Shown: positions 25,960 through 38,317, counted from the stretch's first letter. The stretch is DNA of 64,000 nucleotides from Homalodisca vitripennis (GCF_021130785.1 NC_060214.1:1949001-2013000), one strand, 5' to 3'. A program made the numbers and translations. Notes: generated by a model from the sequence alone, not told the origin.

Positions 25960-26139
25960 TGACATGCCGATTCCCTTATTGAGAGATCTTCTCCCGGTAC
26001 TAGAGCCTCCCGTCCAGATACTGTGGCTCTCCATGTGACAGATCCTTGTGGATCATAATCCTGGTCTGCATCCTGGATACAGTTTCCACAGACACATAGT
26101 CAGCAACTTCGTGATAAGGTAGCTACATAGTTGAAACGT

Positions 26140-26394
26140 TTCAATTTAAAAACAAAACAAATTATGTGGTTTTTCATATTCTGGATTCGTTGACAGAACA
26201 TGAATCCATTCATAAGCCATTCAAGAAGTATTCATAGCCTTTCAAGCCTGCCTTAGCTGCAAATTTGCATAATTTAGGGAGCATATCTATAAATCTATGT
26301 AAGCCCCTTTTACTCCACCAAAGGCACGGTGTATAGCGTATGTGACATTGTCGTAGAAGGTGAGCTTTGTGTCCAGCACCACACGGAAAGTCTT
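26140..26394 (-). pseudogene. LINE reverse transcriptase relic, 3' side of interrupting minisatellite
   Basis: On the minus strand the DNA encodes a stretch beginning VKTFRVVLDTKLTFYD. This matches the non-LTR RT thumb-region pattern (vk-LGV-lD-kLtf--hi) with the LG changed to FR. It continues HRAFGGVKGAY, after which frameshifts and stops appear (an LPKLCKFAAKAG-like run in another frame). The upstream half of the same RT lies at 27744-27941 on the far side of the repeat array. It belongs to a jockey/CR1-like LINE; the clade is not resolved. Confidence 0.7.
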
Positions 26395-27742
26395 CACTCT
26401 GTCACACAGCCAAACTCTCACCCAAAGAGTGACTCTCACGACTCTGTCACACACAACCAAACTCTCACCACAAGAGTGACTGTCATATCTCTCTCACACA
26501 CAGTCAAGCTCTCACCACCAGGAGTGACTCTCACATCTCTGTCACACATAGTCAAGCTCTCACCACCAGGAGAGACTCTCAGATCTCTGTCACACACAGT
26601 CTAGCTCTCATCACCAGGAGTGACTATCACATCCCTGTCACACACAGCCAAACTGTCACCACAAAAGTGACTATCATATCTCTGACACACACAGCCAAAC
26701 TCTCACCACCAGGAGTTACTCTCACATCTCTGTCACACACAACGAAACTGTCACCACAAGAGTGACTATCATATCTCTGACACACACAGCCAAACTCTCA
26801 CCACCAGGAGTGATTCTCACATCCCTGTCACACACAGCCAAAACTATCACAACCAGGAGTGACTCTCACATCTCTGCCACACACAGTCAAGCTCATACCA
26901 CCAAGAGAGACTCTCAGATCTCTGTCACACACAGTCAAGATCTCACCACCAGGAGAGACTCTCATATCTCTTTCACACACACAGTCAAAACTCTCACCAC
27001 CAGGAGAGATACTCACATCTCTGTAACACACAGCCAAACTCTCACCACCAGGAGTGACTCTCACATCTCTGTCACACACAGTCTAGCTCTCATCACCAGG
27101 AGTGACTCTCACATCCCTTTCACACACAGCCAAACTGTCACCACAAGAGTGACTATCATATCTCTGACACACACAGCCAAACTCTCACCACCAGGAGTGA
27201 CTCTCACATCTCTATCACACTCAACCAAACTGTCACCACAAGGACGACTATCATATCTCTGACACACACAGCCAAACTCTCACAACCAGGAGTGACTCTC
27301 ACATCTCTGTCACACACAGTCAAGCTCATACCACCAGGAGAGACTCTCAGATGTCTGTCACACACAGCCTAGCTCTCATCACCAGGAGTGACTATCACAT
27401 CCCTGTCACACACACAACTAAACTCTCACCACAAGAGTGACTATCATATCTCTGACACACACAGCCAAACTCTCACCACCAGGAGTGACTCTCACATCTC
27501 TGTCACACACAGCCAAACTGTCACCACAAGAGCGACTATCATATCTCTGACACACACAGCCAAACTCTCACCACCAGGAGTGACTCTCACATCTCTGTCA
27601 CACACAACCAAACTGTCACCACAAGAGTGACTATCATATCTCTGACACACACAGCCAAACTCTCACCACCAGGAGTGACTCTCACATCCCTGTCACACAC
27701 AACCAAACTTTCACCACCAAGAGTGACTCTCACATCTCTGTC
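26395..27742 (-). repeat. 48 bp minisatellite (~28 units) derived from RT codons
   Basis: The unit GAGTGACTCTCACATCTCTG + TCACACACAGCCAAACTCTC + ACCACCAG (48 bp) is repeated about 28 times with small indels. Over much of the array units alternate (CATATCTCTGAC type with CACATCTCTGTC type), giving a ~96 bp higher-order repeat. Translated on minus, a unit reads like VTPGGESLAVCDRDVR. That is the residue string expected between the two RT fragments flanking the array, so I infer the array arose by in-frame expansion of 16 RT codons. Open frames of 80-166 codons on both strands are by-products. Confidence 0.85.
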
Positions 27743-27743
27743 G

Positions 27744-27941
27744 CTAATAGCCTCCACCAAGTTTCTTGTAACAATATGAAGCACAATTCATCTTGCACTT
27801 GCCCACGTTGGGCTTGTGGCCATTGTTATCAGACAACAGGCTGATATTCTCTAGATTTGATTTTATCAGAGAAAATGTCTCATCAATATTACCATGGTCG
27901 TAGTAAAAGTGCAGCTGTGAGTGATCTGCATACAAAGGCAA
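27744..27941 (-). pseudogene. LINE reverse transcriptase relic, palm region with YADH
   Basis: The minus-strand frame begins MPLYADHSQLHFYYDHGNID and continues into SLLSDNNGHKPNVGKCKMN. This matches the non-LTR RT catalytic block (Y/F-ADD-sQl) followed by the wS-NgL-lNp-Kc block. The second catalytic aspartate is replaced by histidine, so the copy is dead. The frame shifts just before the minisatellite. Sequence beyond about 27940 is plain A+T-rich, so this copy is truncated on its 5' side. Confidence 0.75.
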
Positions 27942-27949
27942 ATATTATT

Positions 27950-29369
27950 AATAAAATATCTATAATTATGTATAAAAGATATTATGTTATAAAATTTTAA
28001 TTAATGACCAAAGTGTCTAGAGAATCACTAATAACTGTAAAGATGAAGCCTTTTTATTTGTTAAGTGGTACGTAATCAATGTTTTCTCATTGAATGGGAT
28101 AAGTCATGAACATATGACAGATAGACATCTAACAATGGAACTATGGGAGACGTAATCAAATGCAATTGTACCGCTCTGATAGTACGGCAAACGTCGGTTT
28201 TAGCTCAATGGTTCCAATTAGCCTACTTAGTACATGATTGTATCTTTGTCATCAAACATCAACATCTGTAAACATGTGTTCGACCATTTATCGTTTGCTA
28301 AGTAGATTATAATTACGTAACTACGGAGTTCGATATGAATAGTATCCCAGTCGTTATAAAGGAGTATTACAGAAACATCGAGTTTTAGGTCAAGAGAAAC
28401 GTATAGTTAAGTAAGTATTTCTGACACTTACATCGTTAACAAAGATGTTTTTGTTTATTATTTTGTATTACAAATAACATTTTTAACTGGAATTAAGTGT
28501 TAAGCATTACTCTAGTAAACAATGAGTACATATTTTTAAGTTAATTAAACCATAATATTTGGCCACACAAATATTTAAAATACAATAATACGTTAAACAA
28601 TGGTTGAACAGTGATTGTTTCCTCCTTTGTTTATTAAAATTACATATTCCAATTTTTATTGTTACCTTATACCTTAATAGTACATTTTGTAATGTTACAG
28701 TAATACATATTACCATACATTTCAAAGAAATCTATTTCAAACATCCAATAAATATAAAATATTTATCTATTAAAATAAACATTTCCTTTGTAGCCATTAT
28801 GGATGTGAAATTTAATCTTCACATCCGTATGTGATTTTAGTTGATTCCGAACCTAACAGTTGGTCTGGCTGTACCAAAGAGTTACGCAACTGCATACGAG
28901 AAGTCCGTCCTTGATTAACCGAAGGAAGTAGGATGATGTATTACAACATTCCACGGTTTTTCCAAACATTTTTCATCGTTGAGGTACCAAATAAATGAGT
29001 AAAAACTACGTTTAATTAATTATATTAGTCTACCGAGATCATTGTATGAATTGTGATGAGCCGTGTCAAAATTAGGCCACTTTTGTTACTAATTCTGAAA
29101 TTTAACTAACAAGAAACCCTAACGTATGATGTATAATAGAGATTTTTAATAAACGCAAAACGCTCACACTCATTTTACTTTGTTACAACCATTTTTGTTT
29201 TTTGTGTTTTCCAATTGGCTTCTGGTATGTTCCTAGTGGTTGATCTGGTCGTTCAGTACACACCTACATTTCAGTTCAGTTATAATTAGATAGTTTACAT
29301 TGAGTTGCTGCACAACACGGTGATGGTATCTTAATTTAGACTACATTTTAGTTGTGTGTTAGGTTATTT
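27950..29369. other. Gene-free A+T-rich DNA
   Basis: Overlapping short frames on both strands at 28507-28834 have no family motif. No tandem structure is seen. Confidence 0.4.
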
Positions 29370-29520
29370 ATCTACCTGAGGAAGAGATCAGGTTATAGAT
29401 CTTGAAACGTTGTTTCACTTGTTTCTTGAATCACTGAACGATAGCAAATATCCAGTAAAATCGTGTTTCTTCATAATCCGTCCATCGTTAAACAGAAACT
29501 TTTAATAAAATAATCCATAA
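29370..29520 (+). repeat. Dispersed repeat (GAAGAGATCAG family), copy 3
   Basis: Contains CTGAGGAAGAGATCAGGTTA, GATCTTGAAACGTTG, ATCACTGAACGATAGCAAAT and TTCATAATCCGTCCATCGT, the same block order as 16203-16345 and 7027-7149. Confidence 0.7.
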
Positions 29521-30089
29521 ATAAATACATTTATTTAATTTTTACAATTTTAATAAATATCAGTTTTACAGGATTTACAGAATATATTTCAAATATATTT
29601 ACCCTCGGCTTCTGGAAAATAATTTCCCCGAGGCAGCAATTAAAAATTAAAAATTTGTGTAGGGGTTTAAAGTTTTCAAAATGTTAACATGAAAAGATAT
29701 GAATTTCAGTACGAGGGCAACCACGATATTTCATATTCGTAATTAGAAGTTGGAAAAATAAAGTTTCTAACATATAATGCGGAATGAGATCGTTCTATTG
29801 TGAAAAAATAACTTTTAAATATTTAAAGCCAGCGCATTAAGTTTTTTTTCTTTTGTGTGATAATTTAAGGGTAATTTTAAGTGTAATTATATTATAAAAA
29901 TTGTTTCAAAATGGTTAGAAGATAAAGCAAGAAGGATACTAACACAAACCAACTCAACAGACAGACAGACTTCCGACGCCACTGTAGCTATCACTTAACG
30001 TCTAAACGTGTTGACGGAAACTGTCGGGTTTTTTTTTATTTTCTCAACTATGTAGAAATATTACATTAATGATCAGTAGTGTTACTGAT

Positions 30090-30180
30090 TTATTGTTTCA
30101 CTGAACGATGGCAAATGTCCGGAAAAATCCTGTTTCCTTCACAATCCTTCCATCGTCAAAAATAATCTTCAAACAAAGAA
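30090..30180 (+). repeat. Dispersed repeat (GAAGAGATCAG family), truncated copy 4
   Basis: Contains TTTCACTGAACGATGGCAAA, TCCGGAAAAATCCTGTTTCC and CACAATCCTTCCATCGTCAA, the 3' half of the family only. It sits 600 bp from copy 3 in the same orientation. Confidence 0.7.
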
Positions 30181-31117
30181 TTAATAATCAGTTGTAGTGG
30201 TTTCATGAACTTTCCGTAATTAATATGAATACACAAGCATAAATATTTATTGTATTATTTTATTTGAACTAAATTTGAATATTTTGTTCTAATGGTCCAC
30301 ATTCAAATTAAAAGAATAAATAGAATGCAAACGTGTCTTCGGTATGGATTTTAACTCGTATTAAACTATGCAATAATTTTTTTCTGTTACTGATCATTGA
30401 TTTGTTTAACAAGTTTAATAAAGAATTAACCACAAATTAGGCGTTTCTTTGGAGACATTAATAGGAGCCCGATGTGTTAACCTTATTATTAGTATCAGAG
30501 CCCGGATAGAGTATTTCCCAGGGGTCTTGTAACGATTTCGAATGTTCAGGATGAAGCAGGAATTCTTGGATTGGAAAGTTATATCGGTGTTCTAACACAT
30601 ACGAAGGAAAATTTTACTTGTTGTCTGAAAAGGAGAAACCGAGACTGTAGATAATCACTTTATTAAGTTATATGTCCACTATTCATGTGATTTCCCTGGG
30701 AATTATGAATAAGTAGTGCAATATACCCTAACAAAATTTTAGGGTAACCACTTGTTAGGGCCAGCGTGTGCAACAGAAACGCACTAAATATGGACCAGTA
30801 AGGGCCATGTATCATCCATTTCATTAAATTGTAAAGATTTTGTCCATTTTGACCCTTGATAACACAGGAAGGTAACAAGACGGCCTTGCCAGAGAAATAA
30901 ATATACCAACATTAGTGGGTTGGATTTAATGTACCCATCGACTTTCAGCAGTAAAATGCTAAATTTTGTCTATTTCTACATAGTACGCTTCTTATTTCTG
31001 TCTGACTTTTGACTAATTTCGCACAAAAGTTATTCTTCAAAATCTAGCCCATTGGTTGACTATAAAATTAATTGAATAACAGGACCAAAGCTTTAGTATA
31101 CGATACAATTTAAACAA

Positions 31118-31148
<31 letters not shown>

Positions 31149-31244
31149 ATGGTGTGTAGAAGCAATTTAACAAAAATTAATTGACGATTAAGTAATGTAC
31201 AGATTAACCCCCAAAAGTAATTAGGGTCAAAGTTACTGAAATAC
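30181..31244. other. Gene-free DNA with (AT)n microsatellite
   Basis: Contains an (AT)n tract at about 31129-31148. No supported gene is seen; the minus frame at 30663-30878 has no family motif. Confidence 0.4.
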
Positions 31245-32115
31245 TAGCTGACTCGGCCACGCTTCGCTTTGGTTTTTATTATAATACGATTAATATTGAG
31301 TAAAACATGCATTATAATATTTTGTATTAAATTCAAGTATAATAAATTATACGTAATATCAAAATGCTTTAATATTTACATACTCGTGAATGCGTGGCTT
31401 TGCACGTGAAAGAGCACTTTTGGTTCAAGTGAACTATATTTCCATTGCCAAGGTTAAATTTGCCTTGTTACCACAATCAAGAATATCTGTAAATAGTGTA
31501 TACTTAAGGCCATTGTATAATTTATCGTTGATTTTATCTAGTTTCCTGATTAAGAAAATATATATACATTCACAGGACAGAGAAGCTTACTTCTGTCAAA
31601 AGACAACTAAGATTGGTTTTATAACAGACTGTATGTAGTAAAGGTTATATTATAACTTGGAATTTTCTATAATGTACAGTTAAAATATAATATGTTTATT
31701 AAAACTTTTTATTTTCTTCTCTGGATATTTTCTTACTCTGTACTAAACAGCGATTGCAGTAAAGTTTTATATAGGAAGTGATGTTAATATCAAGCCTACT
31801 CTACATTTCAAGACTATAAATTAAAACTAATTTTAAATTTTAGGTTTATTAATTAAACATGTAGATGTACTCTCATAAAACTATGTTTATACGGAACAGT
31901 TCTACATACTCTTACATATATTTCATATGCTCTAGAAGTGAGTTCAATCAACCCTTTATCTTTCAGGAAACCTTAAAATCGCCACAAATTAAATAGACGT
32001 TCATTAATAGGGATTTAAACTACGCTAGATTTTACGTTCTACTGACAATAAATGTATACAAAAGTTTATTGAAATTGGTTTAGTGGTTTCGCAGATTAGC
32101 ATGAAACAAGATTTG
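31245..32115 (+). repeat. Interspersed repeat starting ACTAGCTGACTCGGCCACGC
   Basis: The start ACTAGCTGACTCGGCCACGC + TTCGCTTTGG and the end TTATTGAAATTGGTTTAGTG + GTTTCGCAGATTAGCATGAA are the two ends I associate with a widespread insect interspersed repeat. An internal 82-codon open frame at 31390-31638 shows no catalytic motif. The class is not settled from sequence alone. Confidence 0.5.
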
Positions 32116-32389
32116 TTATGTATAAATACAACAAAATGGAACAAATTCAACCAATGGACTCAATGTCTGAATATAGAAAATGTTCTATGTATAATTTTAT
32201 TCAACTGGTTATTTAAATTTTAATAGATACTGAGTACTCAGTGTTTACCTATGATTGATTATTTATGTTTGGAGAAGATAATTTTTCTTCTAGGCACACT
32301 TTTCTAGGCAGATATTTTTAAATATTTCAATTAAACATAACCAACCATTTAGTGGTATGCTTTATTAGTGATTTAAGCCATGATAATAT

Positions 32390-32900
32390 TCACAACGTCA
32401 TGAAGCGAGGGACACTGTAATACACAATAATACGATGTAATGTACGATCTCTGGAGTGAGGGAATATTCAGAATGGATATGTGTGGGGGATTGGTGTCAC
32501 CACAATCCGGGATTTCATGTCAAAGCATCATGAAGTGGTAGTGGGCACAAGGTAATTCAAGCTTAATTCCTGCCTCTACAACACAGCGGCACGGGGCTTC
32601 TTCCTCATAAACATTAGCCTAACAGGCTTACTAAAGTCTTTGGCACTGAGGGAACCTCACTCACTTCAACAATCATCCGCCGCAGTAAACCACACATATA
32701 CATTAGATCACTTTATCTCACTACTCTGGATCTTTCCATTATTTATTGGTAATGTGCCACTTTTCAACTGTGCTCATTTGAAGATCTGACTGAAAACATC
32801 CGTATTTTCTGTACCCAGATTAGCTTCTAATGTATGTCTCGACAGAGAGCTACTATTAATACGCTCTGCCATGCCTGTTAGTGAATGATTCATGACATGG
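32390..32900. repeat. Moderately G+C-rich island, unclassified
   Basis: Composition differs from its flanks and the ends are fairly abrupt. No open frame of note and no recognisable protein motif; probably a decayed transposon. Confidence 0.25.
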
Positions 32901-34039
32901 CGATGAAATTAAATTAAACGAATGAAATTTTATTTCCGTTATGATTAAAATACTATTACAATTAGTATTAATATAGAAATTGATATTTGATAAATAACTA
33001 AAAGTGTTTTGCATAGCGTTTGGAAATTAGCCTACATGGGCAAGCAGCCTGTGCGTAGGCTAGAGTCTAATTATTAATAAATAGTATGTATAGTAAAACT
33101 TATCTCCCAGGAATGTAGCACTGATATATCTCTTACACCAAAGCTACTGTAGTCTCTATTACATACATATGTTCATCGCCATCAGTGTATTCCAGTGCCT
33201 GTCATATTATTTTTCAAGTTTACAGCCGAAGATTGAAGTGAAGTGGAGATAATGTAGTGTTCAGTAATGTCTACTGTAGCAGTTAGTCGTAGGTGAACGA
33301 TAATCGTGAATATTCTATAGGTTATTCTAATGTCATATTTTTATTTTAAAGAACTGATGAATTCTCCCTCAAATGTTATGTATAAGTTATATGTTTATTC
33401 CGTAAAATAAAGAAATGTGACAAGTAAATGTTAATTTTATCGTATTTCTGAAAAAAGTTAGTTTCGCCCCACTCACAAAATACGTTTGATTACCGATAAC
33501 AAAATATAACCTTATTGTTGGCGATGAAACGCATTATTTTTTTAAAGCCCTTTAAGTCAATTTATAATCTCCTTCCAATAATTATTTACTTTTTGTAATA
33601 GTTTACTCCCTTTAGAAAATTAAATAGTATTCGTTAGAATCTCATCACTGTAACAGAGAGTACGGCTTTCATTTTTGCACACAGATATAATATAGAAATT
33701 ATATTTTGTTCACAAATATATAATAATTCAAATTGAATGTATAAATTCATGTACGTCTAATCAAGGTACTGTCATATAAAATATACGTAGTTTTATATTA
33801 GATAAGTATTTAAAATATAAAATTTTTTAATGAAAACTATTATAAAACTTAAGTAGGCACATTAACTGCTAAATTTTAAAATAACATTGAAGCATTTATT
33901 TACATCATAAATCTCCAGTTAGGCATTATAAATCTATCAGATAATAAACAGTAACATTTATTGCCCCAGTTCTGCGGTTCACGCAGTAAAATTAATTCAA
34001 TTGACTTTAGCAGTTAAAACGCCGTTATTCTTGCTTAAT
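32901..34039. other. Gene-free A+T-rich DNA
   Basis: Nothing recognised before the 107 bp satellite. Confidence 0.4.
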
Positions 34040-35324
34040 GGAGTGAATGTTTTGTAGGTCATTGCCGTTCTATAACAAGATTTGTTATAAAGTATCTACC
34101 CACAGTATCGTGGTACTCGTAACTTTGTTCGTGAAAATGTTAAATAGGAGTGAATGTTTGATAGGTCATTGCCGTTCTAAAACAAGGTTTGTTATAAAGT
34201 ATCTACCCACAGTATCGCGGTACTCGTAACTTTGTTCGTGAAAATGTTAAATAGGAGTGAATGTTTGATAGGTCATTGCCGTTCTATAACAAGGTTTGTT
34301 ATAAAGTATCTACCCACAGTATCGCGGTACTCGTAACTTTGTTCGTGAAAATGTTAAATAGGAGTGAATGTTTGATAGGTCATTGCCGTTCTATAACAAG
34401 GTTTGTTATAAAGTATCTACCCACAGTATCGCGGTACTCGTAACTTTGTTCGTGAAAATGTTAAATAGGAGTGAATGGTTGATAGGTCATTGCCGTTCTA
34501 TAACAAGGTTTGTTATAAAGTATCTACCCACAGTATCGCGGTACTCGTAACTTTGTTCGTGAAAATGTTAAATAGGAGTGAATGTTTGATAGGTCATTGC
34601 CGTTCTATAACAAGGTTTGTTATAAAGTATCTACCCGCAGTATCGCGGTACTCGTAACTTTGTTCGTGAAAATGTTAAATAGGAGTGAATGTTTGATAGG
34701 TCATTGCCGTTCTATAACAAGGTTTGTTATAAAGTATCTACCCACAGTATCGCGGTACTCGTAACTTTGTTCGTGAAAATGTTAAATAGGAGTGAATGGT
34801 TGATAGGTCATTGCCGTTCTATAACAAGGTTTGTTATAAAGTATCTATCCGCAGTATCGCGGTACTCGTAACTTTGTTCGTGAAAATGTTAAATAGGAGT
34901 GAATGGTTGATAGGTCATTGCCGTTCTATAACAAGGTTTGTTATAAAGTATCTACCCACAGTATCGCGGTACTCGTAACTTTGTTCGTGAAAATGTTAAA
35001 TAGGAGTGAATGTTTGATAGGTCATTGCCGTTCTATAACAAGGTTTGTTATAAAGTATCTACCCACAGTATCGCGGTACTCGTAACTTTGTTCGTGAAAA
35101 TGTTAAATAGGAGTGAATGTTTGATAGGTCATTGCCGTTCTATAACAAGGTTTGTTATAAAGTATCTACCCACAGTATCGCGGTACTCGTAACTTTGTTC
35201 GTGAAAATGTTAAATAGGAGTGAATGTTTGATAGGTCATTGCCGTTCTATAACAAGGTTTGTTATAAAGTATCTACCCACAGTATCGCGGTACTCGTAAC
35301 TTTGTTCGTGAAAATGTTGAATAG
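34040..35324 (+). repeat. 107 bp satellite, 12 homogeneous units
   Basis: Twelve head-to-tail units of exactly 107 bp run from GAGTGAATG(T/G)TTG to GAAAATGTTAAATAG. Units 3-12 differ at only a few positions (T or G in AATG(T/G)TTG; A or G in CCC(A/G)CAG), while the first two are more diverged. Each unit contains a hairpin, TATAACAA-GGT-TTGTTATA (34285-34303 in unit 3), damaged in unit 2. 107 is not divisible by three, so the recurring 60-codon frame in each unit is a by-product, not a gene family. Confidence 0.97.
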
Positions 35325-36499
35325 ACACTCAAAGGTCTACCGAATAAGTTAGAAATTTATTCTTCCATTTAAAAGTTAAATAACATTTATGTTTACCAGC
35401 AATAACATAGACTAACAAGAAAGGAGCTTTTTAGGTCGTAAGCTGGTACATTTTTAGGTAGTCTTTGAACCCAGAAAATTGAATGGAAAAACGTTTGACC
35501 CCACTACGAGGAGTCTAAGATATTCAAAGTAGACATTTCTGATCAATTACATTATCTTTCTTAGTTGCAGTTAGATGGCCGGTAACCGCCTAAACCCATA
35601 AAAGATAAGAATTGAATAACTAACCGTTGCAACAATTGTAGTATAAAATTCTTCGGTTTTGCTCTACGATAGAAAATAACTAAGACATGAATAATGCTTT
35701 TCGAAATATCATCAGACACCTTCTTTAGACCACATCGATATTAAAAATACATGTACATTTAAAATTTGTTGACAATTACCTAATGTTTCTGAAAAGATGT
35801 TAAATTATCCGCCTACATTAGAGAACAATTGGGATAAATATCAAACAGAAGGATTGACAGATATCTTGAAACTTTTTATTAGCTATAACAGGGTAGACAA
35901 CCTTTACCATATTTGTACAGTTTCTATATTAATGACAAGTTTATTTTGAAACAGTTAAAGTTTATAGTTGTTATCATCTTGTCATTTCGTTACCAAACAC
36001 TTCCCAAAATATTGTTCGGACGCAATCTTAAACCCCTGCGTGATATCGGAAACCAGACTTTATGTCAGTTTTACCAACCCATTGCAAAAGTGGTATATTA
36101 CCTTTAGCACTGTTATAATTTAACTCTCCATATGATGGTTTTTCATGGCATTCATTAAAAGCTTGAAAAAGGAATTGTTATGTATAAGTTAGTACATATT
36201 AGAGTACACACTTTTTTTTTAATTCTCTGTTTAGTAATGCTTGTTTTGACGAATATATTTTACATCTTCTAACATTTTCAAAAAGCAGGCGTAGAAATTA
36301 TTATTTTGTATAGGAATATACATTATGGGAATTACATATCTACAATGAATTCAAATTTCGCGGAACATGTATTAGGAACTTACCATAACTACAAAAATAT
36401 TGAAAATAACGTGTAAATTTTGGATATCGAAAGGCAAAGAGAAATTTATCTAAATTATATCAAAAATTCTCACAAAATGTTGAATAACGCAAAAAAATA
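35325..36499. other. Gene-free A+T-rich DNA
   Basis: No supported coding or tandem structure. The part nearest 36500 may be 3' UTR of the adjacent minus-strand LINE relic. Confidence 0.35.
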
Positions 36500-36539
36500 A
36501 TGCAAACCCTATCTTTGAAAAAATTTAAATTTAAAATAC

Positions 36540-37325
36540 GGAAAACTAATCAAAATTACAACTGTGCTCTCTCACTGCTTATGAGAATGAAAAACTCCTT
36601 GACGTGTTTCTTAAAAACCTCAAGAGAGGGAGAGTCGAACAGCTTGAAATTTCTAAAACTATTAGAATAATTCCGATATAAAATGTGTGCTAGATAAAAA
36701 CTGTTTGTTGTCGCAAATGATTTGTGTTGGTGAATAGCGTTAATTCCGACTACATTAGCATATCTTGAGTTATAAGAATGTGGGACTGTAGAAAAAGTTG
36801 AGCCAAAATGTTTGTAAATATAAGACTTTATAAAAATTTGTTTAATTGGCAGAATTCCTGTTTCTTGAAACAATAAATCAGAGGGATATCGTCTACAGTT
36901 CGCAAAACCAGCTTTCAGAATAGATTTGTGAACTATATCTAAACTTTTAATATGTGAAGGAAAAGCACCCCCCCCCAAGCTAGAATGCCATAAGAAAAAA
37001 GGAATTGCACATAAGCAAAATTACCGATTTTAGTTTCATCAAAACTCAAAATGCTATTTATCTGCCTAAAAGCAAATATATACTTTCTTGCTTTATTTTT
37101 TTAAAAATTAATGTGATCTATCCATTTTATTCTAGAATCAAACAACACACCCAAATATTTGTATGACGAGACTTTCTCGATTTTATTACAGGCACAGGCA
37201 TTGTTATAGTGATTATTACAATTATGAATAATTAAAATAGAAAAGTTGGCCGAAATGTAAAGAAAAGAAATTTTAGACTTAAAAATAAAGAGTAGGGAGG
37301 AGAGGAAATGGCTTCGGTTCACGCT
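36540..37325 (-). pseudogene. LINE reverse transcriptase C-terminal relic
   Basis: Minus strand, in order: SSYKYLGVLFDSRIKWIDHI (37101-37322 frame), then after a frameshift a run ending SYGILAWGG. After a second shift at the C9/G9 homopolymer (36969-36977) there is a 140-codon frame (36556-36978) with PSDLLFQETGILPIKQIFIK and a YNSRY motif. These are the conserved thumb and C-terminal blocks of jockey/CR1-type RTs (YLGV-lD--i-W--Hi, YGi--WGg, HNYNTRY). It is 5'-truncated and disabled by at least two frameshifts. It differs in sequence from the 4 kb LINE at 44339. Confidence 0.85.
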
Positions 37326-37408
37326 CGACTGCCATTTATTATAAGGTTTGATGTTGGAGAGAGGAGAGGAGAGTCTCTTATTTGTATAACTGTACCATTT
37401 CGCAAATA

Positions 37409-37472
37409 CTTCTCTCTCTCTCTCTCCCTCTCCCTCTCACTCTCTCTATCTCCTCCCTCACCCTCCCCCCCT
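37409..37472. repeat. (CT)n-rich microsatellite
   Basis: A pyrimidine tract of CT and CCT runs. The overlapping plus-strand frames here are low-complexity artefacts. Confidence 0.9.
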
Positions 37473-38263
37473 TATCTGAGGAAAACAAGCAACACCTCGA
37501 TAACCATATTGCACTAATTCAGATAATAGTAATAACCAGCGGCAAAAAAGTTTCCGATCGTGCTGATAGTCTTTTTATTACCCGCTTATTCTAGACAGTG
37601 AAAGATTTGGACACAAATTTAATATTTTCTTTAACTCACACTGAACATTACACAAAGCTTAGTTTTCCTCTTAAAAGTGACTTCTGTTAATATTATATCA
37701 CTATAAAAAATTATTATTTGATCAATTATAGCAAACATACGAATTTATTTTTAATTACAAATACTAAATTGTATTAAATACACACTTTATATAGCAATTT
37801 TTAGGGTTAGTACATTTTTTCTAAACATTTGATAAGCTAAATTGGGTTAAAGATAATCATAAGAAGAGCATAAAATATATTTACAGAGTCGGAGTTCAGC
37901 AGCTATTATGTCGAGGAAAGTTGTTTGTCTGACTTTAAAATGAAAGTATTAAGTACCAAAATTGAGAAATTAAATAATATTAATAATATCGAGGAGCTTA
38001 GAGTAGTTTGGGAGATGATGGCTGTCATTTTCATTATTCTGTAGCCCTAGGTAACAGTTGTCTCGATGATGATTAGTTTCGCTGTTCCAGATTATGAGAG
38101 TCCTCCCTGGACATTCCTTGTGTTATGATGAGTTTTCCAAATAGTCGTTGAATGTGAAATGATATTTTTCTGAAATAGTCAATCAAACAGTCTATTTGCA
38201 CTTGTTAGAGATGGAATTTATAGTACATTTCTCATGTTTCAAGATCTGACATTTTTGTACTTA

Positions 38264-38317
38264 ATAAATGCGTACTAAAGGATCATATGAATATATGATC
38301 CTTTAGTACGCATTTAT
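38264..38317. repeat. Perfect 25 bp inverted repeat with 4 nt loop
   Basis: Arm 38264-38288 (ATAAATGCGTACTAAAGGAT + CATAT) is the exact reverse complement of 38293-38317, with loop GAAT. No flanking transposon is apparent. It may be a palindrome remnant of a foldback element or a small hairpin RNA source; function is not shown. Confidence 0.85.

Noticed and set aside
26329..27630. Repetitive serine/threonine-rich proteins (up to 166 codons)
   Set aside because: They are plus-strand readings of the 48 bp minisatellite, opposite to the RT strand from which it derives.
34047..35299. Family of ten near-identical 60-codon plus-strand frames
   Set aside because: They are the same frame recurring in each 107 bp satellite unit; 107 is not a multiple of three, so each is cut by the next unit. 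There is no start context or domain.
34040..35324. CRISPR-like array
   Set aside because: Repeats are contiguous with no unique spacers, unit length is 107 bp, and the host is eukaryotic.
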